A stretch of 64,000 nt of DNA. Source: Paludibacteraceae bacterium. GTDB taxonomy: Bacteria > Bacteroidota > Bacteroidia > Bacteroidales > Paludibacteraceae. A model generated the notes under the pieces. It worked only from the letters and a program-made list of their open reading frames with translations, was not told where the DNA came from and searched no databases. The stretch lies in the NCBI GenBank assembly GCA_024401645.1, contig JAKSKR010000007.1:1-64000 (forward strand). The letters are read 5' to 3'. Below are positions 36,701 through 43,702 of this stretch, in pieces (positions within the stretch are counted from its first letter, which is position 1; the number at the start of each line of letters is the position of its first letter). The position numbers and the translations under genes were made by a program.

Positions 36701-36837
36701 AGGCCGTAGTTTTGCAGGTCATACATTTCACAACCGTCGTAGTACAGCTTGTCTTCTGTTGTGTAAGTGACGGTCTTCTGTGCCGACAATAATGAACTGT
36801 TTAGGGCGAGGCACAGTAATATGATTGTTTTTTTCAT
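33799..36837 (-). CDS. large exported TPR-repeat protein
   Basis: A 1012-aa protein with a signal peptide (1-19, TIILLCLALNSSLLSAQ) followed by continuous tetratricopeptide repeats over nearly the full length (for example YAEAADSCFSKVNP, YDKALANFKQVSDKTP, YNKSLSWFRKYVN, YAEAASAFEKFISKFPDSP). About 20 or more 34-residue units seem likely. Such scaffolds in the Bacteroidota periplasm hold outer-membrane or envelope complexes; no enzyme motif is seen. It is the first gene of a three-gene operon with a barrel and a J-domain protein. A TATCTTTG -7 element lies about 80 nt upstream. Confidence 0.88.
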   Translation of the reverse strand: MKKTIILLCLALNSSLLSAQKTVTYTTEDKLYYDGCEMYDLQNYGLAFRYFGDYLQQYDSKDRNICYAEAEFFRACCAFELGQPDAGLMLDQFLNDSPCSIHAGKARLLRGITYFNRNKYAEAADSCFSKVNPRTLNTTDKDRYHYHYGYCQLQLQEYDKALANFKQVSDKTPTYKQSAMYYTAYIDYMQQRYDEALPVFLSLQTSEKYATTVPYYIAQIYYSKGMYDKVLEYGLNLVEKNPGNENNAEIYRLIGESYYQKKDYDNTIKYLSVYEQRIARIYRNDAYMLGVAYYKKNNYADATTRLQKVTVINNDELAQNAYLHLGSCYLKQNDKNKARLAFESASKLDFDKNVKEEASYNFALVVYDQSYSPFNESVTAFESFLTQFPNSKYNEQVYNYLVNVYMTTKNYQAAYESIQRINSPSPGIKAARQRVLYCLGIQEYGISNTQEAINWFTKSLEDRQSNSELEALALFWRGETYYRLNRLNEASADFSAFVNCVGARKTDVFNIGHYNLGYTYFSQKDYNKSLSWFRKYVNLEDKNKTLIADAYNRIGDCYYIARDFTNATKSYDKVHSLKGPASDYAYFQQGYIQGLQKDYKGKIATLQKLVNEYKSSEYIPDATYEIGSAYMMMGENQKAVDKYNEVSRSYFHSPLARKSRLHAGMLYDDMGQRDNAISAFKNVVDLYPNSDEAKTALESLKTIYVEKNDVAAYAEYVNSLGGLASFSASEEDSLTYVAAENLYTKEKYAEAASAFEKFISKFPDSPNKVSAHFLLGSSYYRTDNKGKAKTEYAFVAQQTGTWQAVSALGRLGDLQYEQKEYADAIKSYKQLLPITQKADQKLKAQQRIMECYNELGETDSTITAANTLISGSGIDVNITRQAYYLRAKAYEKTERLPEAQADYRKLSENCMDRYGAEAEYRVAQYLFHEGKADDAEKEIFAFIEKNTPHQYWLAKSFILLADIYISQGKDYDAKEYLTSLQDNYTGTNDNIDTEIKARLDEIKIREEKQVKQ

Positions 36838-36917
36838 TCTTCTTGTTTTTGGTAGTAACGGTTACTATCTTGAACGGTAAATTTCACCTTTTTGTTGGAT
36901 AATTTTACCCTAATTTG

Positions 36918-36925
36918 CAAAGATA
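36918..36925 (-). promoter_or_regulatory. -7 element of the TPR/barrel/J-domain operon
   Basis: The minus strand reads TATCTTTG (36925-36918), with a TTG about 22 nt further upstream (36950-36948). The leader also holds a short imperfect palindrome AGTAACGGTTACT near 36852-36864. Confidence 0.5.
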
Positions 36926-37004
36926 ACAAAAAACTTTGCGCATTGCTCAAAAAGATGCCTATTTGTGTTACGCACATTCTTTACTTCGGGTGTGTTGTTG
37001 CCCA

Positions 37005-37045
37005 TTAACAAAAAGCCCCGCCATTTTTTTATGGTGGGGGCTTTT
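37005..37045 (-). terminator. terminator of the fimbrillin-like gene
   Basis: A GC-rich stem (AAAAGCCCC...GGGGCTTTT, 37011-37045) with one bulge and one G-T pair. On the minus strand it is followed by TTTTTGTT. It lies 24 nt after the stop of the fimbrillin-like gene. Confidence 0.75.
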
Positions 37046-37068
37046 GTTCGTTGGTGTGTAACCCGATT

Positions 37069-37960
37069 TTATTCTATTACTATGGTCTTGAATTTCGACA
37101 TGTGGAAGGTGGTTTCTTTTGTTATTTTCACCTCTTTTTTCTCCCCTCCCTCTAGTGTAATGTTGAAAGTCATGCCGTTGTATGTGATAGGCGCTACTGC
37201 CATTAGGCAGATTTCGCTTCCCTGCGGACAGCTAACGGTTACAGTGTTTGCTGCCCCATTGCTCATTGTGATGGTTGGGTTAGTTATATTATCATTATAA
37301 TTAATATTGGCACCACCTGCAATATTTGTTGCATTGGCCGTAACATTCGTTATCTTCTTTCCAATAGCGGTGGCGTCGAACTTAACTATGCCAGACATAT
37401 TCTTGAACATCAGAGTGCTAAATCCATCAAAAGAGACTTGGCCATTGCCGTTTGAGCCTGTTGAGATTTGGGCTGACGCGTACATGGGAATTGTTGCCGA
37501 AAGGCCATTCTCTCCGTAAGTTTGAGCCGATGGAAAACTGCATGTTAACATGGCATTCTTCTTGTCGGTTGTGTTGATTGCCCCCTTGTATATGGCAATA
37601 ACTGTTCCGTTGTTTTTTGCATTAAGACTTCCGGTAAAGGTTGCAGTACCATCGCTCGCCACACTATTGCAACTGAATGATCCTTGGTTACTAAGAATTA
37701 TCGTTCCTTTGAAACGATACTAGGTTGATGGTTTCGCCGCCTTCCCAGTTGTTGTGAATGGTGTGGCTTGCATCTGCTGTGCACCATTGTTGTGTGGTTT
37801 TAAGGCCATGCTGATTTTGATTCTCAACACCAGCGTAGATGGTGGTTATCGTTATGTCGGTTTCAGCTTCTAGCTCTGTGTCATTGTCTTTGTTGCATGC
37901 GGTCGACAGCAATAAGGCCATCGTTGCAATAGCACTTGTAAAGAGGTATGGATGTTTCAT
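37069..37960 (-). pseudogene. fimbrillin-like lipoprotein gene broken by a frameshift
   Basis: Two adjacent minus-strand frames make one protein. The first (from 37960) has a lipoprotein signal (ATMALLLSTACNKDND) and runs ETINLVSFQ before an immediate stop at 37691. The second carries KGTIILSNQGSFSC, then ATFTGSL, LSATIPMYASAQIS, FKNMSGIVKFDA and a C-terminal beta domain, which is fimbrillin (Mfa/FimA-type) wording. Dropping one base near 37708-37713 (in GTTTCAAAG) joins them as NLVSFKGTIIL. The restored protein would be about 295 aa, an anchor-linked pilus or surface lipoprotein. It could be a real mutation or an assembly error. A 47-aa gene lies just upstream on the same strand. Confidence 0.7.
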
Positions 37961-37988
37961 TTTTCTGTTCCCAATAAATTATGTTGAT

Positions 37989-38132
37989 TTACCAATCTTC
38001 TTCTTCCCAATCACTTATGTTTCGTGCTCTTTTACACTCCTCAATAGGGATAGGGTCTGACGTGAAGATTACTTCTTCGCTTAATTGAATGAACTCAATT
38101 TCGGCTGTCTCATTTAGTTCTTTTTTAATCAT
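37989..38132 (-). CDS. small acidic protein, 47 aa
   Basis: A 47-codon frame, ATG at 38132, MIKKELNETAEIEFIQLSEE at the start and SDWEEEDW at the end, with no signal peptide. Short acidic proteins with a mid-sequence Ser/Thr-rich turn (VIFTSDPIP) and an E/D/W-rich tail are often found beside fimbrillin-type and other surface genes in Bacteroidota. It ends 28 nt before the broken fimbrillin-like gene, suggesting an operon. No function is known. Confidence 0.55.
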   Translation of the reverse strand: MIKKELNETAEIEFIQLSEEVIFTSDPIPIEECKRARNISDWEEEDW

Positions 38133-38352
38133 CGATTGTCGTGTAATTGCAAGCAGATCAATAGCAGAACTATTCTTATACTTGTCTGTAAGTAATTGAA
38201 AAATTGAAGTTTATAATAACCGTTACATTAATTGTTATACAACAATTAAGTGTTTTGCACCAAATATTCTAATAAATGCCGAGAATTGTTTCGCCAGTGC
38301 TATATTAACGTTGCAACTGTTTGAATGCTATGTGTCTCAATGACAGAAAAAT

Positions 38353-38382
38353 GAGGGTGTATCAAAAATATGCCCTCTTTTT
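38353..38382. repeat. hairpin with IS1182-like end sequence, copy 1
   Basis: GAGGGTGTAT (38353-38362) pairs with ATATGCCCTC (38368-38377) using two G-T pairs, and TTTTT follows. The sequence nearly repeats the left end of the element at 40193-40224, in the same orientation. No gene needing a terminator lies before it on the plus strand, so a mobile-element remnant is the simpler reading. Confidence 0.6.
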
Positions 38383-38607
38383 GTCAGTTTTGAGGGATAT
38401 TTCGTAAACTTCCTGTTAGAGACTCAAATAAATTATGAATACACGTAAGATTATACAGGCAGATACTCGCAGATTCTGAGATACAACCCAGAAGGGATTG
38501 TTGCGTAAAATTGTCGGAATTAAACCATATTTTATGCTGTACAATACAAAAAATGGGTGGGGTAATTTTGCTTAATCACATTACCTTTGCGATATAGGAA
38601 TTGCTTG
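38383..38607. other. intergenic stretch with no gene seen
   Basis: No coding signal or known RNA was recognised. It contains an exact TAnnTTTG match (TACCTTTG, 38582-38589) that could start a structured leader for the downstream lipoprotein gene. Short broken frames may be decayed mobile DNA, but no family match could be named. Confidence 0.4.
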
Positions 38608-38669
38608 GGCTGTAAAAACGTGACCTCTACAGCCTAAACGATTCGATAAAGTGAATTTATAGAGGTCAC
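38608..38669 (+). promoter_or_regulatory. overlapping inverted repeats, operator or attenuator
   Basis: GTGACCTCTA (38620-38629) is repeated inverted as TAGAGGTCAC (38660-38669), 30 nt apart. GGCTGTA (38608-38614) pairs with TACAGCC (38628-38634). The two pairings share bases around 38628-38629, so they exclude each other. The right arm lies just before the -7 element at 38678. Confidence 0.55.
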
Positions 38670-38677
38670 CCATACAT

Positions 38678-38685
38678 TATCTTTG
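38678..38685 (+). promoter_or_regulatory. -7 element of the lipoprotein pair
   Basis: TATCTTTG is an exact TAnnTTTG match 40 nt before the ATG at 38726. The inverted repeat arm at 38660-38669 occupies the spacer between -7 and -33. Confidence 0.55.
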
Positions 38686-38725
38686 TAGATAAGAAGTTGA
38701 CAAACAAATTAATAAAAGACTATTT

Positions 38726-39487
38726 ATGAAAAAGAATTTTTTCTTGTATTCACTTTTTGCATTTACTTTGTGCACAAGTACAGTAGTCATGTCCTCATGT
38801 GATAAAGACGATGACCCTGCTACCGAGAACCAAGATAACGGAGACAACAACAACTCTGAAACCTCAGAGATTAAAGGCCCTAAATGGGTATTGGTGGGTT
38901 ATGAAGCTACAGAATTCACAGAACAGGACATTAAGGATGGCAATGCCATGAAGTATAACCCTATCTATCACACGGACTCTCTGAAGATTGAAGCAACAAA
39001 AAATAGTTGTCGCGGTTTCTATTCTGAAACTGTTTTTTCTGTAGGCGACCCTTGGAATGGAGGTTCTTACTTGTTCCAATATGAGATTTCCCAAATACCT
39101 CAGGAAGTGAAGGGCGGCGACACAATATCGCTCCACTACAAAGCGGCTTTGCCAAGACATTATGGGGCGAAAGACAATGAGAACGACTATGCAGAATGGC
39201 ATTATTACCACTGCTTCTGCTATGTCGATTGCAAGTTCAATGACAATAAGATTCGTTCCAAGGAAGAAGACTTTGAAAAGTTCAACGGCTATAATTTGCC
39301 TGTTGTAATGATGCACAACAACCAACCTGACATCTATGAGAGTGAAGGCATGATCTACGGTGACGTGCCAATGGGTAAAAAGGCTGGTGAGAGGGTGCAA
39401 TTGACCATTTCTGCAGTAGATGGCGCAACAATTGACCTCAATGGCAAATTTATGACGGCAACCTACACTTACGAGTGGAGAGAATAG
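38726..39487 (+). CDS. predicted lipoprotein of unknown function
   Basis: A 253-aa lipoprotein: signal sequence with lipobox MSSC at about residues 22-25, then a low-complexity Asp/Asn/Glu linker (about 26-50), then a globular domain of about 200 residues with four Cys. No domain was recognised. Its signal peptide and linker resemble those of the next gene (FAFTLC...SSC in both), so the pair may share an origin or expression. Probably co-transcribed; the gap is 42 nt. Codon usage is AT-richer than the housekeeping genes. Confidence 0.75.
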   Translation: MKKNFFLYSLFAFTLCTSTVVMSSCDKDDDPATENQDNGDNNNSETSEIKGPKWVLVGYEATEFTEQDIKDGNAMKYNPIYHTDSLKIEATKNSCRGFYSETVFSVGDPWNGGSYLFQYEISQIPQEVKGGDTISLHYKAALPRHYGAKDNENDYAEWHYYHCFCYVDCKFNDNKIRSKEEDFEKFNGYNLPVVMMHNNQPDIYESEGMIYGDVPMGKKAGERVQLTISAVDGATIDLNGKFMTATYTYEWRE

Positions 39488-39529
39488 CCTACACTTCCGA
39501 ATGTTCAAACAAATAATAAAAACAGCTGC

Positions 39530-40141
39530 ATGAAAAAAACAATTCTTTTAAACTCACTTCTTGCGTTTACATTGTGCGCAGGCAGTGTAGCCATATCCTC
39601 TTGTAGTAAAGATAAAGACGAAGACCCTGTCGAGAACAAAGGCAACGGGAACAACAATGAGAGTGACGTCAAGACAATCGTCGGAGAATGGTCTGGCATC
39701 AGAGAAGATGCAGAATTTAACAACTCCACTGATGTTTACGTCCACTTTAATTTCAAAGCAGACGGCACATTCGAACAAACAATGCCTGCTTGGGAAGAGA
39801 AGAATTTTGGCGAATATTCCATTTCTGGAGACGTAGTAACTTTCAAACTCACCTCTCTTGAGTGGCTTTGGGATAGAGGTAATGGCTACGACAACGTGTA
39901 CGACCAATACGGCTGCTTCTGGAATCCTGACAAATATGATGAGGATAGAAAAGAATACCCCAACCCTTTTGCTCAGTTCACGAAGGAATGGCCAGAAAGA
40001 GTAAACTTCAGTGCTAAATTTTCTTTCGACAAAGAGGGGAATCTGCTCTTTGAAACAGTTTCTGGCGAGGGCGCAGGATTTGGCCTTCCGCTTGTATATC
40101 ACAAGAATCCAGGATTCAGACCACAACGCAGGGTAGAGTAG
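39530..40141 (+). CDS. predicted lipocalin-like lipoprotein
   Basis: A 203-aa lipoprotein with lipobox ISSC at about residues 22-25 and an Asp/Asn-rich linker. The body begins IVGEWSGIRED and continues FNFKADGTFEQTMP and GEYSISGDVVTFKLTS, the usual pattern of Bacteroidota lipocalin-like (DUF5004/lipocalin_4-type) lipoproteins. Ligand unknown. It follows the preceding lipoprotein by 42 nt, and an IS-like terminal hairpin (40193-40224) follows it by 51 nt and may act as its terminator. Confidence 0.75.
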   Translation: MKKTILLNSLLAFTLCAGSVAISSCSKDKDEDPVENKGNGNNNESDVKTIVGEWSGIREDAEFNNSTDVYVHFNFKADGTFEQTMPAWEEKNFGEYSISGDVVTFKLTSLEWLWDRGNGYDNVYDQYGCFWNPDKYDEDRKEYPNPFAQFTKEWPERVNFSAKFSFDKEGNLLFETVSGEGAGFGLPLVYHKNPGFRPQRRVE

Positions 40142-40327
40142 TTTTCTACTATCCAATAGAAAGTATCGTCTATTAACGAACGTATAATACATGAGGGTGT
40201 ATCAAAATTGATATGCCCTCTTTTCGTATGCAAATAAATGTAAAAAAAAGACAAAGCCCCGACTTTCACAAGCCAGGGCTTTGCTATGTCAGCAAAATTT
40301 ATTATCTTGCTGATATAAAACAAATTA

Positions 40328-40447
40328 ATGTATACAAAGTTACACTTTAAGGATTACAATCCCAAACAAATACAGATGTTTCCTCAGTGTCTTGATGAAG
40401 ATATTGAGGAAAATGCGCCCCCTTCATTGCCATCTCTTTTCGATTGA
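40328..40447 (+). pseudogene. truncated IS1182-family transposase N-terminus
   Basis: A 39-codon frame beginning MYTKLHFKDYNPKQIQMFPQ and ending after CLDEDIEENAPPSLP. The FK-YNPxQ...PP-L-E-I-ENHPVR opening is the hallmark of IS1182-family transposases. Here the match stops at ENAP and the frame ends at once, so the remaining about 450 residues are deleted. Confidence 0.6.
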
Positions 40448-40461
40448 GGGGGTTGTTTTTC

Positions 40462-40504
40462 AAAAAAACAGTCCGCTACGCGTATTTATAGGCATAGCGG
40501 ACTG
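40462..40504 (-). terminator. terminator, probably of the rprXY operon
   Basis: A 10-bp perfect stem (CAGTCCGCTA, 40469-40478 with 40495-40504). On the minus strand it is followed by seven T residues. It lies about 100 nt past the rprY stop, but inside the IS remnant, so it may have come with the element. Confidence 0.65.
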
Positions 40505-40600
40505 GAGTTTTATGCTTTATATTTTTTACCGGACAGCAATAATCATAAATGTTGCATTATGATACACCCCCATTTCGTATCTGGTCATTTGCTAAATGTT

Positions 40601-41311
40601 TTAGCTGTTGGCTCCAACTTCTGGTATGATGATTTTGTAACCCTTACCGTGAATGTTGATGATTTCGACAGACGGATCGGAACGCAGGTGCTTACGCAGT
40701 TTGGTGATGTAAACGTCCATGCTTCGTGCATTGAAGTAGTTGTCGTCTATCCAGATGGACTTCAAGGCAAAGTTGCGTTCAAGTATCTTGTTGGCATTTT
40801 CGCAAAGCAGTGCCAATAGGTCGTTTTCCTTGGTGGTGAGCTTAATAACCTCGCCTTCTTGTGGGGTAAGGGTCTGCTTCTGAGAGTTGAACACCAATGA
40901 ACCTAAGTGGTAGATGCCGTCTTTGTCGCCCTTCTTGCTGTTAACGCGGCGCAAGATGGCCTGCACACGGTAGAGCAACTCTTCCATGCTGAATGGCTTG
41001 GTCATATAGTCGTCGGCGCCAGCCTTGAAACCTTCGAAAATGTCTTGACGCAAGGTCTTGGCTGTTAGGAATATGATAGGCATGTCGGGATTGACTTGGT
41101 GTATTTCTTGTGCCAAGGTCAAACCATCCTTCTTAGGCATCATTACGTCGAGGATGCAAATGTCGTACTTGTTTTTCAAGAATGCGCGGTAACCGGCTTC
41201 ACCGTCTTGTTGCAAGTCGGTTTCGCAACCTTTCGCCTGTAAGTATTCGCGAAGCAACGCTCCCAAATTCTCGTCGTCTTCACAAAGCAAAATCTTTGTA
41301 TAATCTTCCAT
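40601..41311 (-). CDS. rprY: OmpR-family response regulator RprY
   Basis: A 236-aa response regulator: receiver domain at 1-125 with acidic pocket CEDDE, phospho-acceptor Asp55 in LDVMMPKKDG, FLTAKT and the K of MTKPFS, then an OmpR/PhoB-type winged-helix DNA-binding domain (about 135-232, LTTKENDLLALLCENANKIL, VYITKLRKHLRSD). Sequence and partner match RprY of Bacteroides, linked there to stress and redox regulation. It starts 4 nt after the rprX stop. Confidence 0.92.
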   Translation of the reverse strand: MEDYTKILLCEDDENLGALLREYLQAKGCETDLQQDGEAGYRAFLKNKYDICILDVMMPKKDGLTLAQEIHQVNPDMPIIFLTAKTLRQDIFEGFKAGADDYMTKPFSMEELLYRVQAILRRVNSKKGDKDGIYHLGSLVFNSQKQTLTPQEGEVIKLTTKENDLLALLCENANKILERNFALKSIWIDDNYFNARSMDVYITKLRKHLRSDPSVEIINIHGKGYKIIIPEVGANS

Positions 41312-41315
41312 GACT

Positions 41316-42806
41316 TTACTTTTTTAGAGGTATGTTAATAATAAATTTTGTTCCTTTCCCAAGTTCGCTTTCTACCTTAATTTGTCCCTTGTGGTCTTCA
41401 ACCACTTTTTTCACGTAGGCTAGCCCAAGGCCGAAACCTTTCACGTCGTGAAGGCTGCCGGTTGGTACACGGTAGAATTTCTCGAAAATGTGTTTTATGT
41501 TCTCTTTCGAGATGCCAATGCCGTTGTCTTCGACCGAGAGGTAGACATTGCCGTGTTGATTCCACGTCCTTACCATCAGCTTCAGACCTTCCTTGCTGTA
41601 TTTTAGGGCGTTGTCCATTAGGTTGTAGATGATGTTGGTGAAATGCACCTCGTCTACCCAGATGGACGGATCGTCGGCGTCGAGCTCGGTTTCTATAGTA
41701 CCGCCCTTGTCTTCTACCTTTAGGGCAAAGTTCGACGCCACGTTTAGGCAAAGTTCGTTTATGTCTACCTCCTTCAATTTAAGTGCCGAGTTCTCGTTCT
41801 CGAGTAGCGACATCTGCAGTACCTTTTCAATCTGCTGACTCAAGCGTTTTGTCTCGTCGCTAATAATGTTCGAAACGTGCTTCAACATCGATGGCGACTT
41901 GCTGATCGATTCGTCGTTCAGCATTTGCGAGGCCAGCGAAATAGACGATACCGGTGTCTTCAGTTCGTGCGTCATGTTGTGGATGAAGTCGGTCCTCATT
42001 TCCGAGAGCCTCTTCTGTCTTGAAATAATCCACAATGTTATGCTGCACAGTATGAGCAAGAGTAGCATGATGGTGATGAACGGCATAAGCAACTTAAGCG
42101 ACTGCATCATGTAGCTCTGCTTGTTAGTGAAGTACACCTTCAGGTAGTTGGCCTGTGGATTGGTATCGTTGGGGAATAGCAGTTGGGTATAGTAGTCTGC
42201 TGTTCGTTTGTCGTTCTCGGTCTTGTTGGTGAAAACCTCCTTACCGTCTTTACTGTTAATGCAGAAGTAGTGTGGCAGGTTCACGCCGTGGTAGTCAAGC
42301 TCGCGTTCCAATATCAGTTCAACCGCATGTGGGTCTATTCGTTCTGAAATAGGGCGCGAGTTGGTGCTTAACAGCATCCTAATCAAGATGTCGTCCATGT
42401 GCTCGCGTTCGCGCAAGTAACGTTCCCTCAACTTGTTCTGAATGGTTACCGAAACGGTCTCGATGGTATTTTCGCCATGTTTGGTCGATATGTTCACCTC
42501 GGGACGGAGGCGGGTTTCAGACATGCTGTCGATGGTCGACCTTACAATATTGAAGTAGAATGGTAATGTATCTCTTTCTATGTTCGGTTTGAGGGGCTTG
42601 AACGAAAAGCTGTTGTCGATGTACTCTAGCATTTCTTGCTCCTCAATGGTCTTTGCCGTACGCAACAAGGCGCTCTTTACTGAAACATCGAACTGGTCTT
42701 GGCGCATGTCGGCCATTTGGGTCACATAGGCTACGCCAACTATGGTCAGTCCTAGGAACAAGACCGACATGATGACGCCTAATATGACAATAGTTTTCTG
42801 TTTCAC
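41316..42806 (-). CDS. rprX: sensor histidine kinase RprX
   Basis: A 496-aa membrane histidine kinase. Two membrane segments (about residues 5-27 and 240-262) enclose a periplasmic sensor of about 210 residues. The HisKA domain has HNMTHELKTPVSS, with the phospho-accepting His near residue 278. The HATPase_c domain shows the N box (NLMDNALKYS), G1 (VEDNGIGIS), F box (FEKFYRVP) and G2 (KGFGLGLAY). It pairs with rprY in one operon, kinase first. A TACTTTTG -7 element lies only 6-13 nt before the start, which would give an almost leaderless mRNA. Confidence 0.92.
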   Translation of the reverse strand: MKQKTIVILGVIMSVLFLGLTIVGVAYVTQMADMRQDQFDVSVKSALLRTAKTIEEQEMLEYIDNSFSFKPLKPNIERDTLPFYFNIVRSTIDSMSETRLRPEVNISTKHGENTIETVSVTIQNKLRERYLREREHMDDILIRMLLSTNSRPISERIDPHAVELILERELDYHGVNLPHYFCINSKDGKEVFTNKTENDKRTADYYTQLLFPNDTNPQANYLKVYFTNKQSYMMQSLKLLMPFITIMLLLLILCSITLWIISRQKRLSEMRTDFIHNMTHELKTPVSSISLASQMLNDESISKSPSMLKHVSNIISDETKRLSQQIEKVLQMSLLENENSALKLKEVDINELCLNVASNFALKVEDKGGTIETELDADDPSIWVDEVHFTNIIYNLMDNALKYSKEGLKLMVRTWNQHGNVYLSVEDNGIGISKENIKHIFEKFYRVPTGSLHDVKGFGLGLAYVKKVVEDHKGQIKVESELGKGTKFIINIPLKK

Positions 42807-42892
42807 AAATGCAAAAGTAAGTAAAAATACCTATTGCATTTTTACAAATTTTCACAAAAATATTAACATTTCGGCAGTCACTAAACTGCTTC

Positions 42893-43699
42893 TTATCGGA
42901 ATAGCCATCGAACTTCGAATGAGAAGTCTAGCATTCCCTTTGCCACAGCCGCTAACATTACCGATGCTGCGCATACTACCAGTAGCTTCTTTAGTAGGGC
43001 GTTGTCTACAAACTTATTAATGAGTTTGTTGTAGAAGTGGAATATAAGAAGGGCTCCGGCAATGGGTATTGCGCCTCTAATGATTGCTTTTATTTCGCTG
43101 AAACCCCAACCCATCCTAAAGATAATAGGTGATACTTTTACTAAAACGTCAATTATAGGCAACGACAACAAAAAGGAGACGATTGTTATGTAGGCGTTTT
43201 TCTTCTCGGGTGCTACTTCTTTCCAAATGGTGTTGTCTTCGTCTTCCACAACTTCTAGCTTGGCAAGGTAGTCTCCTAACTTCTTGTTCGGCTTGTAGCA
43301 GAAGAAGATGGCGTTAAATGCCATGTATATAAGCAAGACTATGTACCCTTCAAACGACCGTGCCGAGAGGTCGTATATAATGAATAGCAAGATGGCCAAG
43401 CTACTTATCATGTTGCGTATGTTTGTCCCTAAATCGTTTTGGTAGATTGACGACGGTTTAATTAGCTTAAGGCCTAACAAATGCTTCCCTATGCTGGCGT
43501 TCTCGAAAATGGAATCCTTACATACGAAGTAACTGAAAATTGCAACATCGAAAAAAATGCTAATTGCTAATCTTATCTCTTTTGTTTCCAGCATGTTCGC
43601 TAATGTGCTTACAAGCATCAGAAGGTTCATTACGATTGCAAAATCGATGTACGATGCCAAAAGTCGGCTAATTTTATTTAGTTTAATCATCTGTTTCAT
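42893..43699 (-). CDS. RDD family membrane protein
   Basis: A 268-aa inner-membrane protein. The RDD-type opening LASYIDFAIVMNLLM and the motif NASIGKHLLGLKLI (about 65-85) support the family; in this copy the R-D-D residues are partly changed. About six hydrophobic segments. Some RDD proteins are Na+/H+ antiporters, most are of unknown role. It lies 3 nt after a second, diverged RDD-type gene, forming a two-gene operon. Confidence 0.7.
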   Translation of the reverse strand: MKQMIKLNKISRLLASYIDFAIVMNLLMLVSTLANMLETKEIRLAISIFFDVAIFSYFVCKDSIFENASIGKHLLGLKLIKPSSIYQNDLGTNIRNMISSLAILLFIIYDLSARSFEGYIVLLIYMAFNAIFFCYKPNKKLGDYLAKLEVVEDEDNTIWKEVAPEKKNAYITIVSFLLSLPIIDVLVKVSPIIFRMGWGFSEIKAIIRGAIPIAGALLIFHFYNKLINKFVDNALLKKLLVVCAASVMLAAVAKGMLDFSFEVRWLFR

Positions 43700-43702
43700 G
43701 TT

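Larger units (their letters stand above)
40193..40571 (+). mobile_element. IS1182-like element remnant, about 380 bp
   Basis: The left end GAGGGTGTATCA (40193-40204) is matched inverted at 40560-40571 (TGATACACCCCC, 11 of 12). The left end also folds into a 12-bp hairpin followed by TTTT. Inside are two further hairpins (40252-40283 and 40289-40313) and the first about 30 codons of a transposase-like frame (40328). Most of the transposase is missing, so this is a dead deletion derivative. CAT occurs at both outer edges, but this is too short to prove a target duplication. Confidence 0.6.

Noticed and set aside
37700..37720. Phase-variable homopolymer controlling the fimbrillin-like gene
   Set aside because: The break is at TTTCAAAGG, with no long homopolymer or short-repeat tract, so programmed slippage is not supported.
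38864..40192. Long minus-strand frames opposite the two lipoproteins
   Set aside because: The plus-strand frames have proper lipoprotein signals and family-like domains; the minus frames have neither.
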